Below, in pieces: positions 10,942-20,746 of a stretch of DNA of 64,000 nucleotides. The stretch comes from Gongronella butleri (lineage: Eukaryota; Mucoromycota; Mucoromycetes; Mucorales; Cunninghamellaceae). The stretch's first letter is position 1. Each line of letters starts with the position of its first letter. The stretch is from NCBI GenBank assembly GCA_025201375.1, contig JAIWZP010000026.1, forward strand, positions 372,001-436,000. Reading direction: 5' to 3'. The notes under the pieces were generated by a model, which saw only the letters and a program-made list of their open reading frames with translations, had not been told where the DNA came from and searched no databases. Position numbers and translations under genes: made by a program.

Positions 10942-11080
10942 TATAAAAAATTGTAAAGGCAAAAGGGAAAGTGCAAGTAAAAATAAAAAAGTGCAAGAGA
11001 AAGATTAGAAATAAAAGAACGAAGGTGCCTTTTATAGTTTTACTTTTTTCAAAAATGAATGGGAATCCTCGGGAATCCTC

Positions 11081-11229
11081 GGAATGACAAATTAGATCAT
11101 TGGAATGACAAATTAAATCGACAAATTAAATCATCGGAATGACAAATTAGATCGTTGGAATGACAAATTAGATCATTGGAATGACGAATTAGATCGTTGG
11201 AATGACAAATTAGATCGTTGGAATGACAA
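11081..11229. repeat. Seven-unit, 21-bp tandem repeat upstream of the transposase
   Basis: Units begin GGAATGACAAATTAGATC followed by RTT. One unit is partly rearranged. The array starts 140 bp upstream of the transposase ATG, so it could be a promoter element or a set of transposase-binding sites; that role is inferred. Confidence 0.85.
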
Positions 11230-11348
11230 GTTTATCACACACAACACCACACATATTGTAGAACACCGCATTTCACCTGTTTCAAACTTGGAACAACTTT
11301 AGCGTACACACGTACGTACACAGTCCACACACACACGCACATGCACAT

Positions 11349-11494
<146 letters not shown>

Positions 11495-12365
11495 AAAAAG
11501 ACACACACATTTTCACGCATTTTCACGTATTTTCAGGCATTTTCTGTCAGCGTACCTCAAATTTTGCGTGGTAAAGTTAGAATTGGTCACCCCTTTTTAG
11601 GTCCACCCTGGAGCCATTTTTTGCCCCCCTTTTTTTTACTTCATTTCTTGTCTTGTCTTGTCTTTTTTTTTGCACATCTGAACGCATCGTGCTGCATGTG
11701 TATACTGTGCAAGGTTCAGCTGAATTGAGATGGAGAGGAGAAACGTTGCTTGACAAAGGAGAATGAAAGCGTTCGTTTTACTCGCATTTCTCGTTTTTTT
11801 TATTCAAGCTTGAAACTTCTCGATTGAGACGCGAATCAACAAGGTGCAAACTCAGTGTAGATCCTCTTTTACTCGCTCTCTTTCTCTCTCTCGCTCTTTT
11901 TTTTTTATGTGGCATGTCTGCCGTTTTTGCCTGTACCTACTGTAGTATGATCAGGGAAGATGTTTAAGAATTGGCGTTGGCGAGGTACGCGGTGTCACTG
12001 GGTATCATATGATAAGGCGATCGGTCAAAAATATTTGTAAATCCCAAATTTTTTTGTCCATTGCTTGTCCAAGTGTCTATGATTTTCTGATAAAAATGGG
12101 GGGGTGACGAAGTGGGGCAATCCCCCTAATAGTTTCGCCAACTACGATTTCTGTAGCCCCACCCACCCAGTTGACCTTATGATACCAAGAGTTTATTAAA
12201 AGTCTACCTGAAAATGCCACAAACATGGAATTCTGTCCGTCCTCCTAAGTCCTGACAAACAGACGCATGGCCTGTCAATGAAAGAAAGCTCAAGCAAGCG
12301 CGTCTTAAACGCGCTCAACGCGTCAATGCACGTGCAGGCAGTGATCAAAGAATTAAAATGCTGAC
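11495..12365. other. Non-coding interior of the element
   Basis: AT-rich DNA with short T and CT runs. No gene, RNA or further element is supported. Confidence 0.4.
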
Positions 12366-12787
12366 TTTCGTGCATAAACCGTTTGTGATTTCAAATTTTA
12401 AACACCGCCATCAGATTCTATGACCTCAATTACGTCAGAAAATCGGTTTTCTGGAGTCTCTAGGGCCTCTAGATGGCAAGCAATGCATACATTCCGCAAA
12501 AGATGAAAATTTTAAAACCGGCCAAAAATGGCTGTGCATACTCCTGACTCTGATTCAAATGCACCTGCAAAGTGAAATTTTTGTATCTGCAGTGGCTTCT
12601 GAGAAATAGGCCAAAATGTGGCTTTGACATGCACTAGGCAAAATCACAATATCTCAGGAATGCAACATCACAGGAGACTGAAACTTGGTCAAAACTAAAA
12701 TCAGAATTAAAGCTACATTTTTTACTAGTAGCTCGTCCCGATTAGGCAATTGTAAAGGCCAAAAATCGGTGGTAGGCGTATAAGGCA
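12366..12787 (-). repeat. Right long terminal inverted repeat
   Basis: Mirror of 7867-8285. The outer end is TCGGTGGTAGGCGTATAAGG. Confidence 0.85.
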
Positions 12788-13617
12788 AAAGCTCCCACAC
12801 TTTGGGCATTTTTCTCAAAGCTGGGGCGATCTGCCATTTTGACTACCAATGTCAAACCGTCGGATTTACCTGTTTGGGATGCATTGATCACTCGGAGTTC
12901 GAAATTTCCCAATTTTGGCATTTTCTGAGATTGAAATGTGTGACCCCTGAGTGACCCCTGAATTTTTCAAAAGAGGTCGTAGCGCTTTGGGGTTTTAAGC
13001 TTTTTTGTTGCAAATTTTGTGCCGAATTTGATGCGTCTGTTTTTGAATGGGGTCAACCATGCAGATGGCCAGATAAACGCAAAATAGTACAAATAGAAGG
13101 TTTTTGGCATTTTCGAGTCCAAAAAAATTGGGGGGTCCGTCTTGAGCACTGGTGGGCTATCGTTTACGGCGTGAGATATCATTGGCGGGAAAGCAGGTTG
13201 TAAAAATTTTCTGGAGGAACGGCAGGCCGGCAAAGTCTGAAAAACGCGCTCTTTAGTGCTTAAAACGCAAATGTGTACATTTTTGTGCCCTGTATCATAG
13301 CGCGATGCTTCAGGCATCGAAATGACACAGTACAGTTTACAGTAGCACGCGTCAGTTTCTGTCCACTGAGATCGAAACATTTTGGACAGATCAAATGCTT
13401 TATCATATTTGTGTGCAAAAAAATCCAAAACGGATGAAAATCATGCTTTTTGTAATTTCTCGGGCACTTGCTTCTGAGATGCGGATGGATTTTTTTCACG
13501 TTTGCAGAAGCTCAAATTGTGAATATGGACAGAAAGACAGAGCCGAACTAGCATCATGTACGTATGCCGAACCAAAATCTAAAAAGCAAGTTTTCAGAGT
13601 ACTGTATACAGTATATC
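12788..13617 (+). repeat. Dispersed repeat R2, copy 1, right part
   Basis: Matches 62550-63190 in the same orientation, including GATGCATTGATCACTCGGAG, the duplicated GTGACCCCTGA words, and GGTCGTAGCGCTTTGGGG. A minus-strand frame (12967-13428) has no recognisable domain; its counterpart at 62.7 kb is broken, so I read it as decayed repeat DNA. Confidence 0.75.
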
Positions 13618-14228
13618 ATAATTGCTAGGGTTGCTTATTGAGAATCTCGATCAAGATCTCGAAATCTCGATCGGCTTATCGAGCGAGATGAGACGACTCC
13701 AATTTCGATCATCTCGTTAAAAAATAAATTTGAATCTCGAATCTCGATCGAAATCTCGATAAAAATTAAGTTTTAGTGTTTATGTGCCACCTGGACACAA
13801 TAATTAATTCTCAAATCGAGCCTTGTCCCTTGTGGCGTACTGGTTTTGTCTTTGTACGCCTCTCTGGTGATGTGGGGTTCAAATCCCAACTTTGGATTGA
13901 ATTTTCGAACACTTTTTTGATTTTTGGGCTGAACTTTTTGCTTGGAAATAGCTTGCTTACATCTCGAAAAGTCTCGAAATATCGATCAGTCGTGATCTCA
14001 ATCGTAATATCAATCGATTTCTCGATCGAAAATATTCATCAAAAGGTCAAAAAAATCTTTGAATTCTTGAAAAATGGGTGCATGAGAATCTCGGTAAGTC
14101 TCGAATCTCAAAACATGAGATACTGTCTCGATAACCATATCGATCGAGACACTTCAAATTTTTCTTCGATCGAGATGAGATGGGGTCAATCTCGTCTCAA
14201 TCGACCGATAAGCAACCCTAATAATTGC
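13618..14228. mobile_element. hAT MITE with perfect 8-bp target duplication
   Basis: The element spans 13626-14220 (595 bp). It begins TAGGGTTGCTTAT and ends with the exact inverse ATAAGCAACCCTA. It is flanked by the identical octamers ATAATTGC at 13618-13625 and 14221-14228. Terminal TAGGG plus 8-bp duplication is characteristic of the hAT superfamily. No transposase is present. The subterminal regions carry many AATCTCGATC words in both orientations (13640-13760 and 13960-14200), typical of hAT transposase-binding repeats. It needs a transposase from elsewhere in the genome. Confidence 0.92.
13834..13886 (+). other. tRNA-like Pol III A and B box pair inside the MITE
   Basis: TGGCGTACTGG (13834-13844) resembles an A box and GGTTCAAATCC (13876-13886) is a consensus B box at tRNA-like spacing. 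The B box lies on a 4/5-bp T-arm-like stem. There is no matching acceptor stem, and the D region instead forms a 6-bp GCGTAC hairpin. So this is not a functional tRNA; it is at most a tRNA-derived remnant. Confidence 0.3.
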
Positions 14229-14635
14229 GCATTATGCCACCGAAATCTCATCACGATTTTTCCAAATAGCAAGCGCTTTCTCCTCGTTTGGCCGCTGCTG
14301 ATTCACTTGAGGTACCTCGCGCGTCGATATCGTACAGTACGTTGGGCCGTTGCCGCATTACTGTATCGTACGAGATCAGATGATGGTGTTTTTACATCCA
14401 TTGCCCCCCATTTTATGATATCTGGCGTTCCCTCAGAAATTTGTTCATCTGGTCCCAAGTTTACAGTATGATAGACTACTGTAGTTAATGTCAAACCCAA
14501 GTCTCCAACCGAGTTAATTTTTTTTATTTTTTATTTTTTTTTGCGAATCAGTTCAATCAGTCTTGAGAAATCTCGAAAAAAGTCGAAAATGGTGCCGTTG
14601 GGAGGATTTGGCGCTTTCCAGCAACTTGACTGGCA
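14229..14635 (+). repeat. Dispersed repeat R3, copy 1
   Basis: Matches 60960-61190: shared CATCTGGTCCCAAGT, a T-rich run, then GCGA(A/G)TC...TCAGTCT. No coding capacity. Confidence 0.6.
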
Positions 14636-14767
14636 ATGACGATGCAAAAAAGGGTTCAAAATGAGGGATTTATTCAAGTCAAGAGTCTATTGAAACAATG
14701 GAAGGAGAGAAAAAGGAGGATGGGATATGTACATTGCATTTTTTTTTTAAAAAAAAGCCTGGCAAGT

Positions 14768-15665
14768 CTACCAGTTGTAATAGGGCTTGGGGTTATAGAT
14801 AGGCTTGGATTCATTCAGGGGCGTCCAGACCTTCTTTGTCTCCTTCCAGCCGCGGATGTTGCGGCGGTCGGCGCGCGAGGGTTCTGGCTGAGCAGGCTTT
14901 TCCTTGAAGATGAACTTCATGTGGGCTTCCTTGTGGTGCATGATACCAAACTGGCCACGGGCATGCGGGCGCACGCGGCGATGGTACGTGCCCTTGCCGA
15001 CCCACGCTTGCGCAACCACCATGTCCTTCATGCCCTTTTGCTCGAGGGCGTTCTTGCGCGCAAACGCCAAATTGTGCAAAATCTTGTTGCTCGCGCGCTT
15101 GGGCGAGAATTGCATCTGGCGAATCGCCTCGTCAATGGGCAAATTGCGCAGCTGGCGCGCAATCATGTTCAGGCGACGCGGACTCGCCTTGAAATTCGTC
15201 GTCGACCAGCGGTACTAACAAAAAAAAGACATGTCAGTTTCAATGCACCGCGACATCGCACAAATTGGGCAATTGAAAAGACAAAAGCAACTCACCTCCT
15301 TCTCAACAGGCTCAGTGTGCTGCGAAATGGTGGCTTCGGCCTCCTGCTGAGCGGCCTCAAAGAGAGACGAACCGCCAACCTTGGGGCGCGCAGGCTGCGG
15401 TTGGTCGGCAAGCGCCATGGCCGAAGACGAGAACCTATAGAGAGGAAGAACAAGGGCGTTAGCACGCGCGATCGAGCAGCGGTCGTATTTGTTGTGGCGT
15501 TTTGCGAACGATTTCCTTACTTTGCGCTGACAGGTTGCCAGATCTTGGCGCTTTGGAAGGGTTTGAGGCCCTTGAAGGCTTGTGCTACAGAAAACAGATG
15601 CATAGGTAAGTGCGAGAACGGTACAAAAGGAAAAAAAAAAACTTATACTTACTCAAGGACAGCAT
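14768..15665 (-). CDS. MRPL22: Mitochondrial large-subunit ribosomal protein uL22m
   Basis: Four exons on the minus strand: 15665-15653 (13 nt), 15584-15521, 15434-15296 and 15214-14768, joined in phase to give 220 residues. Residues 1-40 form an Arg/Lys- and Ser-containing, acid-free leader (MLSLTQAFKGLKPFQSAK), as expected for mitochondrial import. The uL22 fold follows: RLNMIARQLRNLPIDEAI, FSPKRASNKILHNLAFARKNA, VAQAWVGKGTYHRRVRPHARG, the last being the loop that lines the peptide exit tunnel. A C-terminal Trp/Tyr-rich extension is typical of the mitochondrial form. The protein assembles around the 3' half of the mitochondrial large rRNA. It is divergent from the BAG gene. Confidence 0.93.
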
Positions 15666-15906
15666 GGCAAAGGGAAAAAAAAGTGGAGAAGGAAGGAAAA
15701 AGACGAAAAAAAGAGGAACAGAGCACAATAGAAAAAGAAAACAGCCAGGGAGGAGACTTAAAATGAGAGACGGACAATTCAATTGCCGCCCGTTTCGCTT
15801 TTGAAAAACCAGCCTGCCGCAATTTGAGGGGATTGCTGACGCCTCGTTCCTTTTTGCTGCTGCCGCCGCCTGTTTTCTCTCTCTTTCTCTCCTTCACACA
15901 AGCACC
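15666..15906. promoter_or_regulatory. Shared promoter of uL22m and the BAG gene
   Basis: 241 bp between two opposite starts. Purine-rich on the plus strand in the left half and CT-rich just before the BAG start, i.e. pyrimidine-rich upstream of both genes. No defined box was seen. Confidence 0.4.
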
Positions 15907-16701
15907 ATGATCACCATCAGCTGGAACACACGCAAATTCCAGGTGGCACTAACAGAAGAAGAATGGGATACATGCACAGTGCGCGATTTAAAAGAAAAAT
16001 GCCACCGCATTACGGCCATTCCCCTTGAACAGATCAAGCTGCTGGCTTATGGAGGTAAACCTCGACGCTCAACCTGCTGGAGAGAACGCGTTTGAATATC
16101 AAAATGACCCCACGTACTCATCAATTGTTCTTTTTTTTGCGCAATTAGCTGTCATGAAAAAGGACGACGCGCCTCTGTCTCAATATGGGGTGCGTGAAGG
16201 CTCACAACTGCGGCTCTTGGCATCCAAGGTACATGATTAAGAAGAAAAAAAAGGGAGGGGGTGGGGTGGGAGGTGGCGCGCAAAAGAAGGAGCGCGTGAA
16301 TTCATGAATTGCCTTTTTTTTCGTTTTTGCCGTGCGAGCAGGGCGAGCAGCAGCAAGGCCTAAAGACCAAGCTCGAGGAAAAGACGACGCTCGCGGAATT
16401 GGAGCGAATCCAAGCCAAGCTGACGGACACGCTGCTACCCGAGATTGAGGCGTACCAAAAAGAAGTCCAAGCACACAACAGCAGCGCGTCCTCGCGTGCC
16501 GACGACGCGGACGATGCAAAGCACAAGCTGATCACGCGCGGGCTCTATTTTGGCGAGGTTCTGATGCAAGTGCTCTTTGAATTTGACGGCGTTGCATGCA
16601 GTCCCACGTTTGAGAAATCACGCCTGATGCGCAAGGAAGGCGTCAAGGTGTCGCAAGAGCTGCTAGAGCGCGTCGACCGCATCCGAGATTCCATCTTATG
16701 A
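15907..16701 (+). CDS. BAG-domain co-chaperone with N-terminal ubiquitin-like domain
   Basis: Three exons (15907-16054, 16149-16228, 16342-16701) give 195 residues. Residues 1-76 form a ubiquitin-like domain (MITISWNTRKFQVAL, VRDLKEKC, IPLEQIKLLAYGG, ending GSQLRLLASK). Residues ~80-195 are a long helical BAG domain (ELERIQAKLTDTLLPEIEAY ... RIRDSIL). This is the layout of BAG1-type proteins, which bind the Hsp70 nucleotide-binding domain and promote ADP release, with the ubiquitin-like part linking to the proteasome. The start is the first ATG after a CT-rich leader and begins the ubiquitin-like strand directly. An AATAAA lies at 16712. Confidence 0.88.
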
Positions 16702-16711
16702 ACGAACAAAT

Positions 16712-16717
16712 AATAAA
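16712..16717 (+). terminator. Polyadenylation signal of the BAG gene
   Basis: AATAAA eleven bases after the stop codon at 16699-16701. The neighbouring gene on the minus strand ends at 16803, so transcripts converge here. Confidence 0.5.
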
Positions 16718-16802
16718 GAAGCTTGAAAGCAACCCAGATGGTTGATTTTTATTAAGATAGAGTATATACAGAGCGATAAAGCATCATAAAAAAAAGGATG
16801 AC

Positions 16803-17240
16803 TTAGTCAAAGAGAACAAAGTCATGGGCCATGTCGGCGCTAAGCGCGAGATCATTGGCGGACGGCGAGTCCAAAAACATGGCATCCATTTCCATAAAGA
16901 CGTCCTCGTCAGTCATGATGAGATCGTCATCAGACGCATGAGGGGAAGAAAAGGAAGCAGAGGAGGCCAATTGGTCGCCGGCAGAGAAAGGAGGAGAGGG
17001 CAGAGGCATGAGCGACTGATGCGTGCCAGGCACAGGGCCAAACAGATCGCAGCCTTTAAGCAAATCGTGGTGATCCAGAGAGAATGAGTCGTGAACAGTG
17101 AGAGAGCCTTGGGTTTCGGGGGACATGGGGGGCGTCAGCAAGCTGTCACTGTTTACTTGGGCTTTCGCCTGGGGGCGATGCGAAAATACGACGGATGCGC
17201 CGCCAGATGTTGGTTCAGATACGTGTTGTTGTTGATGCAT
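16803..17240 (-). CDS. Acidic Ser/Pro-rich protein, activation-domain-like, unrecognised
   Basis: An open frame of 145 residues from the ATG at 17240. It opens with a Gln/His stretch (MHQQQHV), is Ser/Pro-rich in the middle (LLTPPMSPET) and ends in an acidic-hydrophobic segment (DDDLIMTDEDVFMEMDAMF) and DFVLFD. This composition is typical of transcriptional activation domains, but no DNA-binding domain is visible, so the gene could have an upstream exon or act as a co-activator. The frame stays open to an ATG at 17501, but the extra part is a pyrimidine-rich, intron-like stretch and a TATA-like AATATAAAAAA sits near 17410-17420 (minus strand), so I prefer the shorter form. Confidence 0.5.
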   Translation of the reverse strand: MHQQQHVSEPTSGGASVVFSHRPQAKAQVNSDSLLTPPMSPETQGSLTVHDSFSLDHHDLLKGCDLFGPVPGTHQSLMPLPSPPFSAGDQLASSASFSSPHASDDDLIMTDEDVFMEMDAMFLDSPSANDLALSADMAHDFVLFD

Positions 17241-18139
17241 GGGGAGGGGGATTTCGACGAAGAGACCATTGTTCTTGTTATTGCTAGAGGATTCAGACGA
17301 GGTAGAGGGACGTGGAGAAGGAATCGTTTGCAAAAATGGGAACGGGGAAAAAGAAAAAAAAAAGGTGAAAGAAAAACGGAAAAACAGGGGCGCCCCCAAG
17401 GGAAAATTTTTTATATTTGGATCTTCAGCCACGAATCTTGATTGGGTCGCTGACAAATTGAGTCTGTCCCACCTGCACCTTCGCCAAACCCTCATATCCA
17501 TTGCAGAAATATCTGCTGTTTTCGGCTATTCATCGACAAAATTCCCGCACATGTTTATCGACGCGCGTTCACTTGATGATTTGTGGAGCCAAGAACGGTC
17601 GGAAGGGCCAGCATCTAGCCACGCAAAAAAAAAAAAAAAGAGAGAGAGAGAAAGGGGATGGCTTTTGTCGACGTGGTGGCCTGAAGAGGCGACAAAAAAG
17701 TACGTCTGCAAGGGGGGTGAGGGGAAAAAAGCGTGGGCTCAGCAGCCTAATTCAACCAAACATGAGTCAATTGGTGCCAAGGTCAGGGCCGCGTGATGCA
17801 AACGACAGGCGCACGATGATTCACAAAACATAATTTCGTTCACAAGACGTGCCTCCAGTGCTGCGTATCGCTCTCACTTTCCCTTTTTCTTTTTTTTTTT
17901 CTCTGTGAAGAGCCGGCCAAATTGATGGACGCATGCGCGTCTGTTTTTGAAACAAACGCTTGCACGCCGCCCCTCAAATTTCGGCGGGATCTCCGGGAGA
18001 CGATGGCGTGTGGAGGGGGGCCGCGGGAATGCAAAAAAGCATGGTCTGTGTCACCATGGAACCTTTAGAGCGTCATAAAATTCCCAATTTTGTTTTATTC
18101 TTTTCCAAAGAGAATCCAGGAGTGAGCTGATTTTTGATT
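17241..18139. other. Intergenic region, possible TATA box of the acidic-protein gene
   Basis: Beyond the TATA-like sequence near 17415 nothing is recognised. Purine tracts occur at 17622-17655 and a T tract at 17880-17900. Confidence 0.4.
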
Positions 18140-19637
18140 TTAGCCATGCTGCCACTCCTTGCTGGTCTGGCCCTCAAATGAGTAGCGGTCGAGGGCGGCG
18201 ACGTCGTCGGGTGCAAGGCGGAAGCCAAGGGCCTTTGCATTTTGGCCCACATGCTCGGCGGTGCGCACGCCGGCGAGCGGGATGGTGCCCTTGACAATTG
18301 TCCAATTGAGCGCGATGGCGACCTGCGTCGTGTTGTACTTTGCCGACAGATCCTTGATCGTCTCCAGCAGCAATTTGAGCTGGTCCGAGTCCAAGGACGA
18401 AAACAAGCGATTGCGCGCCTCGGGCCACGGGCCCTTGTAGCCAAACTTGCCCGTCAGCAGACCCATACCAATAGCTAAATTGCATTAAAAAAAAGGATGG
18501 GGTCGTGAGAGGCGTGAAATGAGGCGCAGCCTTGGCCGGGTTTCTTTTTTTTTTTTTTTTTTTTTTTTTTGTGATTTGCTTACGCGAGTAGGCGAGGATG
18601 GCGACGCCAAGGTCGTGGCACACCTTGATCAAGCCCGTCTTCAGGGGGGACGTGCGGATCAGCGAGAACGACACCTGGTTGGACGCCAGAGGCACGCCAC
18701 GCGCCTTGAGCGTTGCGTGCATCGTACGGATCTCGTCGGCATCATAATTCGACACTCCCACTGCCTTGACAAGCCCCGCAGCTACAGCATCCGCAAGCGC
18801 ATTGCCTTGAAAATGGAAGAATGTCAGCACCGATAACATCTTTTTTTTTTTTAAAAAAAACGTCATTTCTTACCCACAACCTCGATGCTCGCGGGATGAA
18901 TTGGCGCGTGGATTTGGTACAAGTCGCCTTTTGTCATGCCGAGGCGATCGAGGGAGTCCTTGAGGGCAGAGAGCAGCACGTCCGGAAACTGCGTGCGCTC
19001 CTCATACGGCATAAATTTGGTCGCAATCACCTGCTTGTCCAGCTCCGCCGCGTCGTAAGACGCGCGGAACTTGCCAATCTCGCGCTCAGACTCGCCCTTC
19101 CCGTACACCTCGGCTAACATGCGTGGACAATGGCACAATGAGCACGCATGCGACCAATTGAATACATATTTTTTCTTTTTTTTCTTTTTTTTCTTTTTTT
19201 TCTTTTTTTTTTCACTGTTTACCAGTGTCAAAGAAGGTCAGTCCCAGCTGGTGCGCCAGATCAAACGCTTCATGTGCGTCCTTGACAGCCTTGGGTGTCC
19301 ATCCCCAGTCTATAAAACACGTCATCAGCCATCCATGTCAAACAATGGGCCACATGTCATTCTTTGAATTTCTTCTTTTCACGGCATGCCACACTCTCTT
19401 TCTTATTTTCATCGCATGGCCCCACGGCTTACATGTCGTGTCGCCAAATTGCCAAGTTCCAATGGCTGCGTCATCCAGGGTAAAAAGAAAACGAACGATG
19501 ACGTGAGCACTTTTGCACCATTTTACTTCTTATGTTGTCTTACCGAGAGGCGGCACCTGCAATTGGCCCGCGAGCACAATCTTGGTCTCTGTCGTTGGGA
19601 CAACAGTGTCGTCCAGTTTTACCTCGTAGGAAGACAT
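18140..19637 (-). CDS. Aldo/keto reductase
   Basis: Six exons on the minus strand (19637-19544, 19465-19433, 19309-19223, 19113-18874, 18805-18584, 18474-18140) give 336 residues. Order of motifs: LAIGTWQFGD; FFDTAEVYGKGESE with the catalytic Asp and Tyr (positions ~70-75); VIATKFMPYE with the catalytic Lys; DLYQIHAPI in place of the usual LxxxH; AVGVSNYDADE; SNQVSFSLI; AYSPIGMGLLTGK; and a C-terminal cofactor segment with IPLAGVRTAEHVGQN that binds the NADPH 2'-phosphate region. It should be a cytosolic (alpha/beta)8-barrel NADPH oxidoreductase of the plant/fungal AKR13-like group. Substrate unknown. Introns 3 and 5 contain long A tracts after the donor. Confidence 0.92.
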
Positions 19638-20746
19638 GAAAAAAAAAGACAAAGAAAAAAGAAAGGAAAAAAAAAAGAAAAATGTGGCGAAACGCAGGGC
19701 GACGATTTTGAAGATTGCAAGGCGAAAACTCTAAACGCGCTTCCCGATGCGGCAAGTGACACAAACCTCGGTCGTCATCAACCTGCCGCAAACGCGGCCC
19801 CCATGTTGTCATTGGTGTTGGAGAGCACGCGTTTCTCCTCCCTAGTGTCGTGTCATCTTTTTCTTCTTTTAATCTTCGTTTCATCGACTAGCGTGTGAGG
19901 AATGTTCGACTTTTAGACTAAAAGTTGGTCAAACAGACACCAAAGGGAATGAATCCACGCGTTTTTTTTACGGGGGTGTGCACGGCTGGGATGACAATGC
20001 GGTCTTAGACATCGAGCTTGCTTTTAGTTATCATGGCAACAGTTACGTGGTGATAATTCATTGTAGGAATTTGCATGACGATCACTTTTGGCCGGCACAT
20101 GCATGAATCTTCCCTTTTTTTTTGCGACACAGAGCAGCTGTGCCCATGGCAGAGGATGTTGATCATGGAGGCGTCTGAATTGATTGTTTTTGAGCAACCA
20201 CGGGGGCCTGGTGGCGGACCCCGATGAGCGAGATTGTCTATTGGGAGCAATGGAGGCGCAGAAACAATTGATCAGCACACGGAATACTCGGCCGCCGCAC
20301 ATGAAATACACTCGTCAGCCAGGATGGCAGGTACCAGCAACCCTGGCCCGCCTCCCGATGACCTGCAATGGCGGTACAGGCAGCAAGGCGTCACCTGATC
20401 GCATTTTTTTCATTTTCATTTTTTGTATTTTGTTTGACGGCACACGTTGGCACGACCTTGTTTGTTGAGGGGAGAGACAAAAAGCTTGTCATGGATCATG
20501 ATGGGTAGGTCTAATCCAAATGTCAACGGTAAAAAGGCCGCTTGGCCAGTGTCGGAAGCCAGGGTCTTGCCATTTTTTTCACCATGACTGATTGGCATGA
20601 ATCCTGGCACGAGCTCCGACATCACGGTAGCTTAAAAAGGCGCCCACCCCTCAACTTTTGCACGTCTTGGTTTTTTTTTTTTATTTTTCCTTTCACGTCT
20701 TCTCACGGCCAAAACAACAACAAAAACAACACTTTCTATCTTGTCA
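19638..20746. promoter_or_regulatory. Divergent intergenic region between AKR and NDH-2
   Basis: 1.1 kb without a supportable gene. T-rich run and CA-rich leader (20670-20740) immediately precede the NDH-2 ATG. Confidence 0.4.

Noticed and set aside
14636..15766. 376-codon plus-strand frame opposite uL22m
   Set aside because: Antisense to a well-supported ribosomal protein gene; no domain, and it runs through that gene's introns.
18519..19367. Plus-strand frames over the aldo/keto reductase
   Set aside because: Antisense shadows broken by poly-Phe from T tracts in introns.
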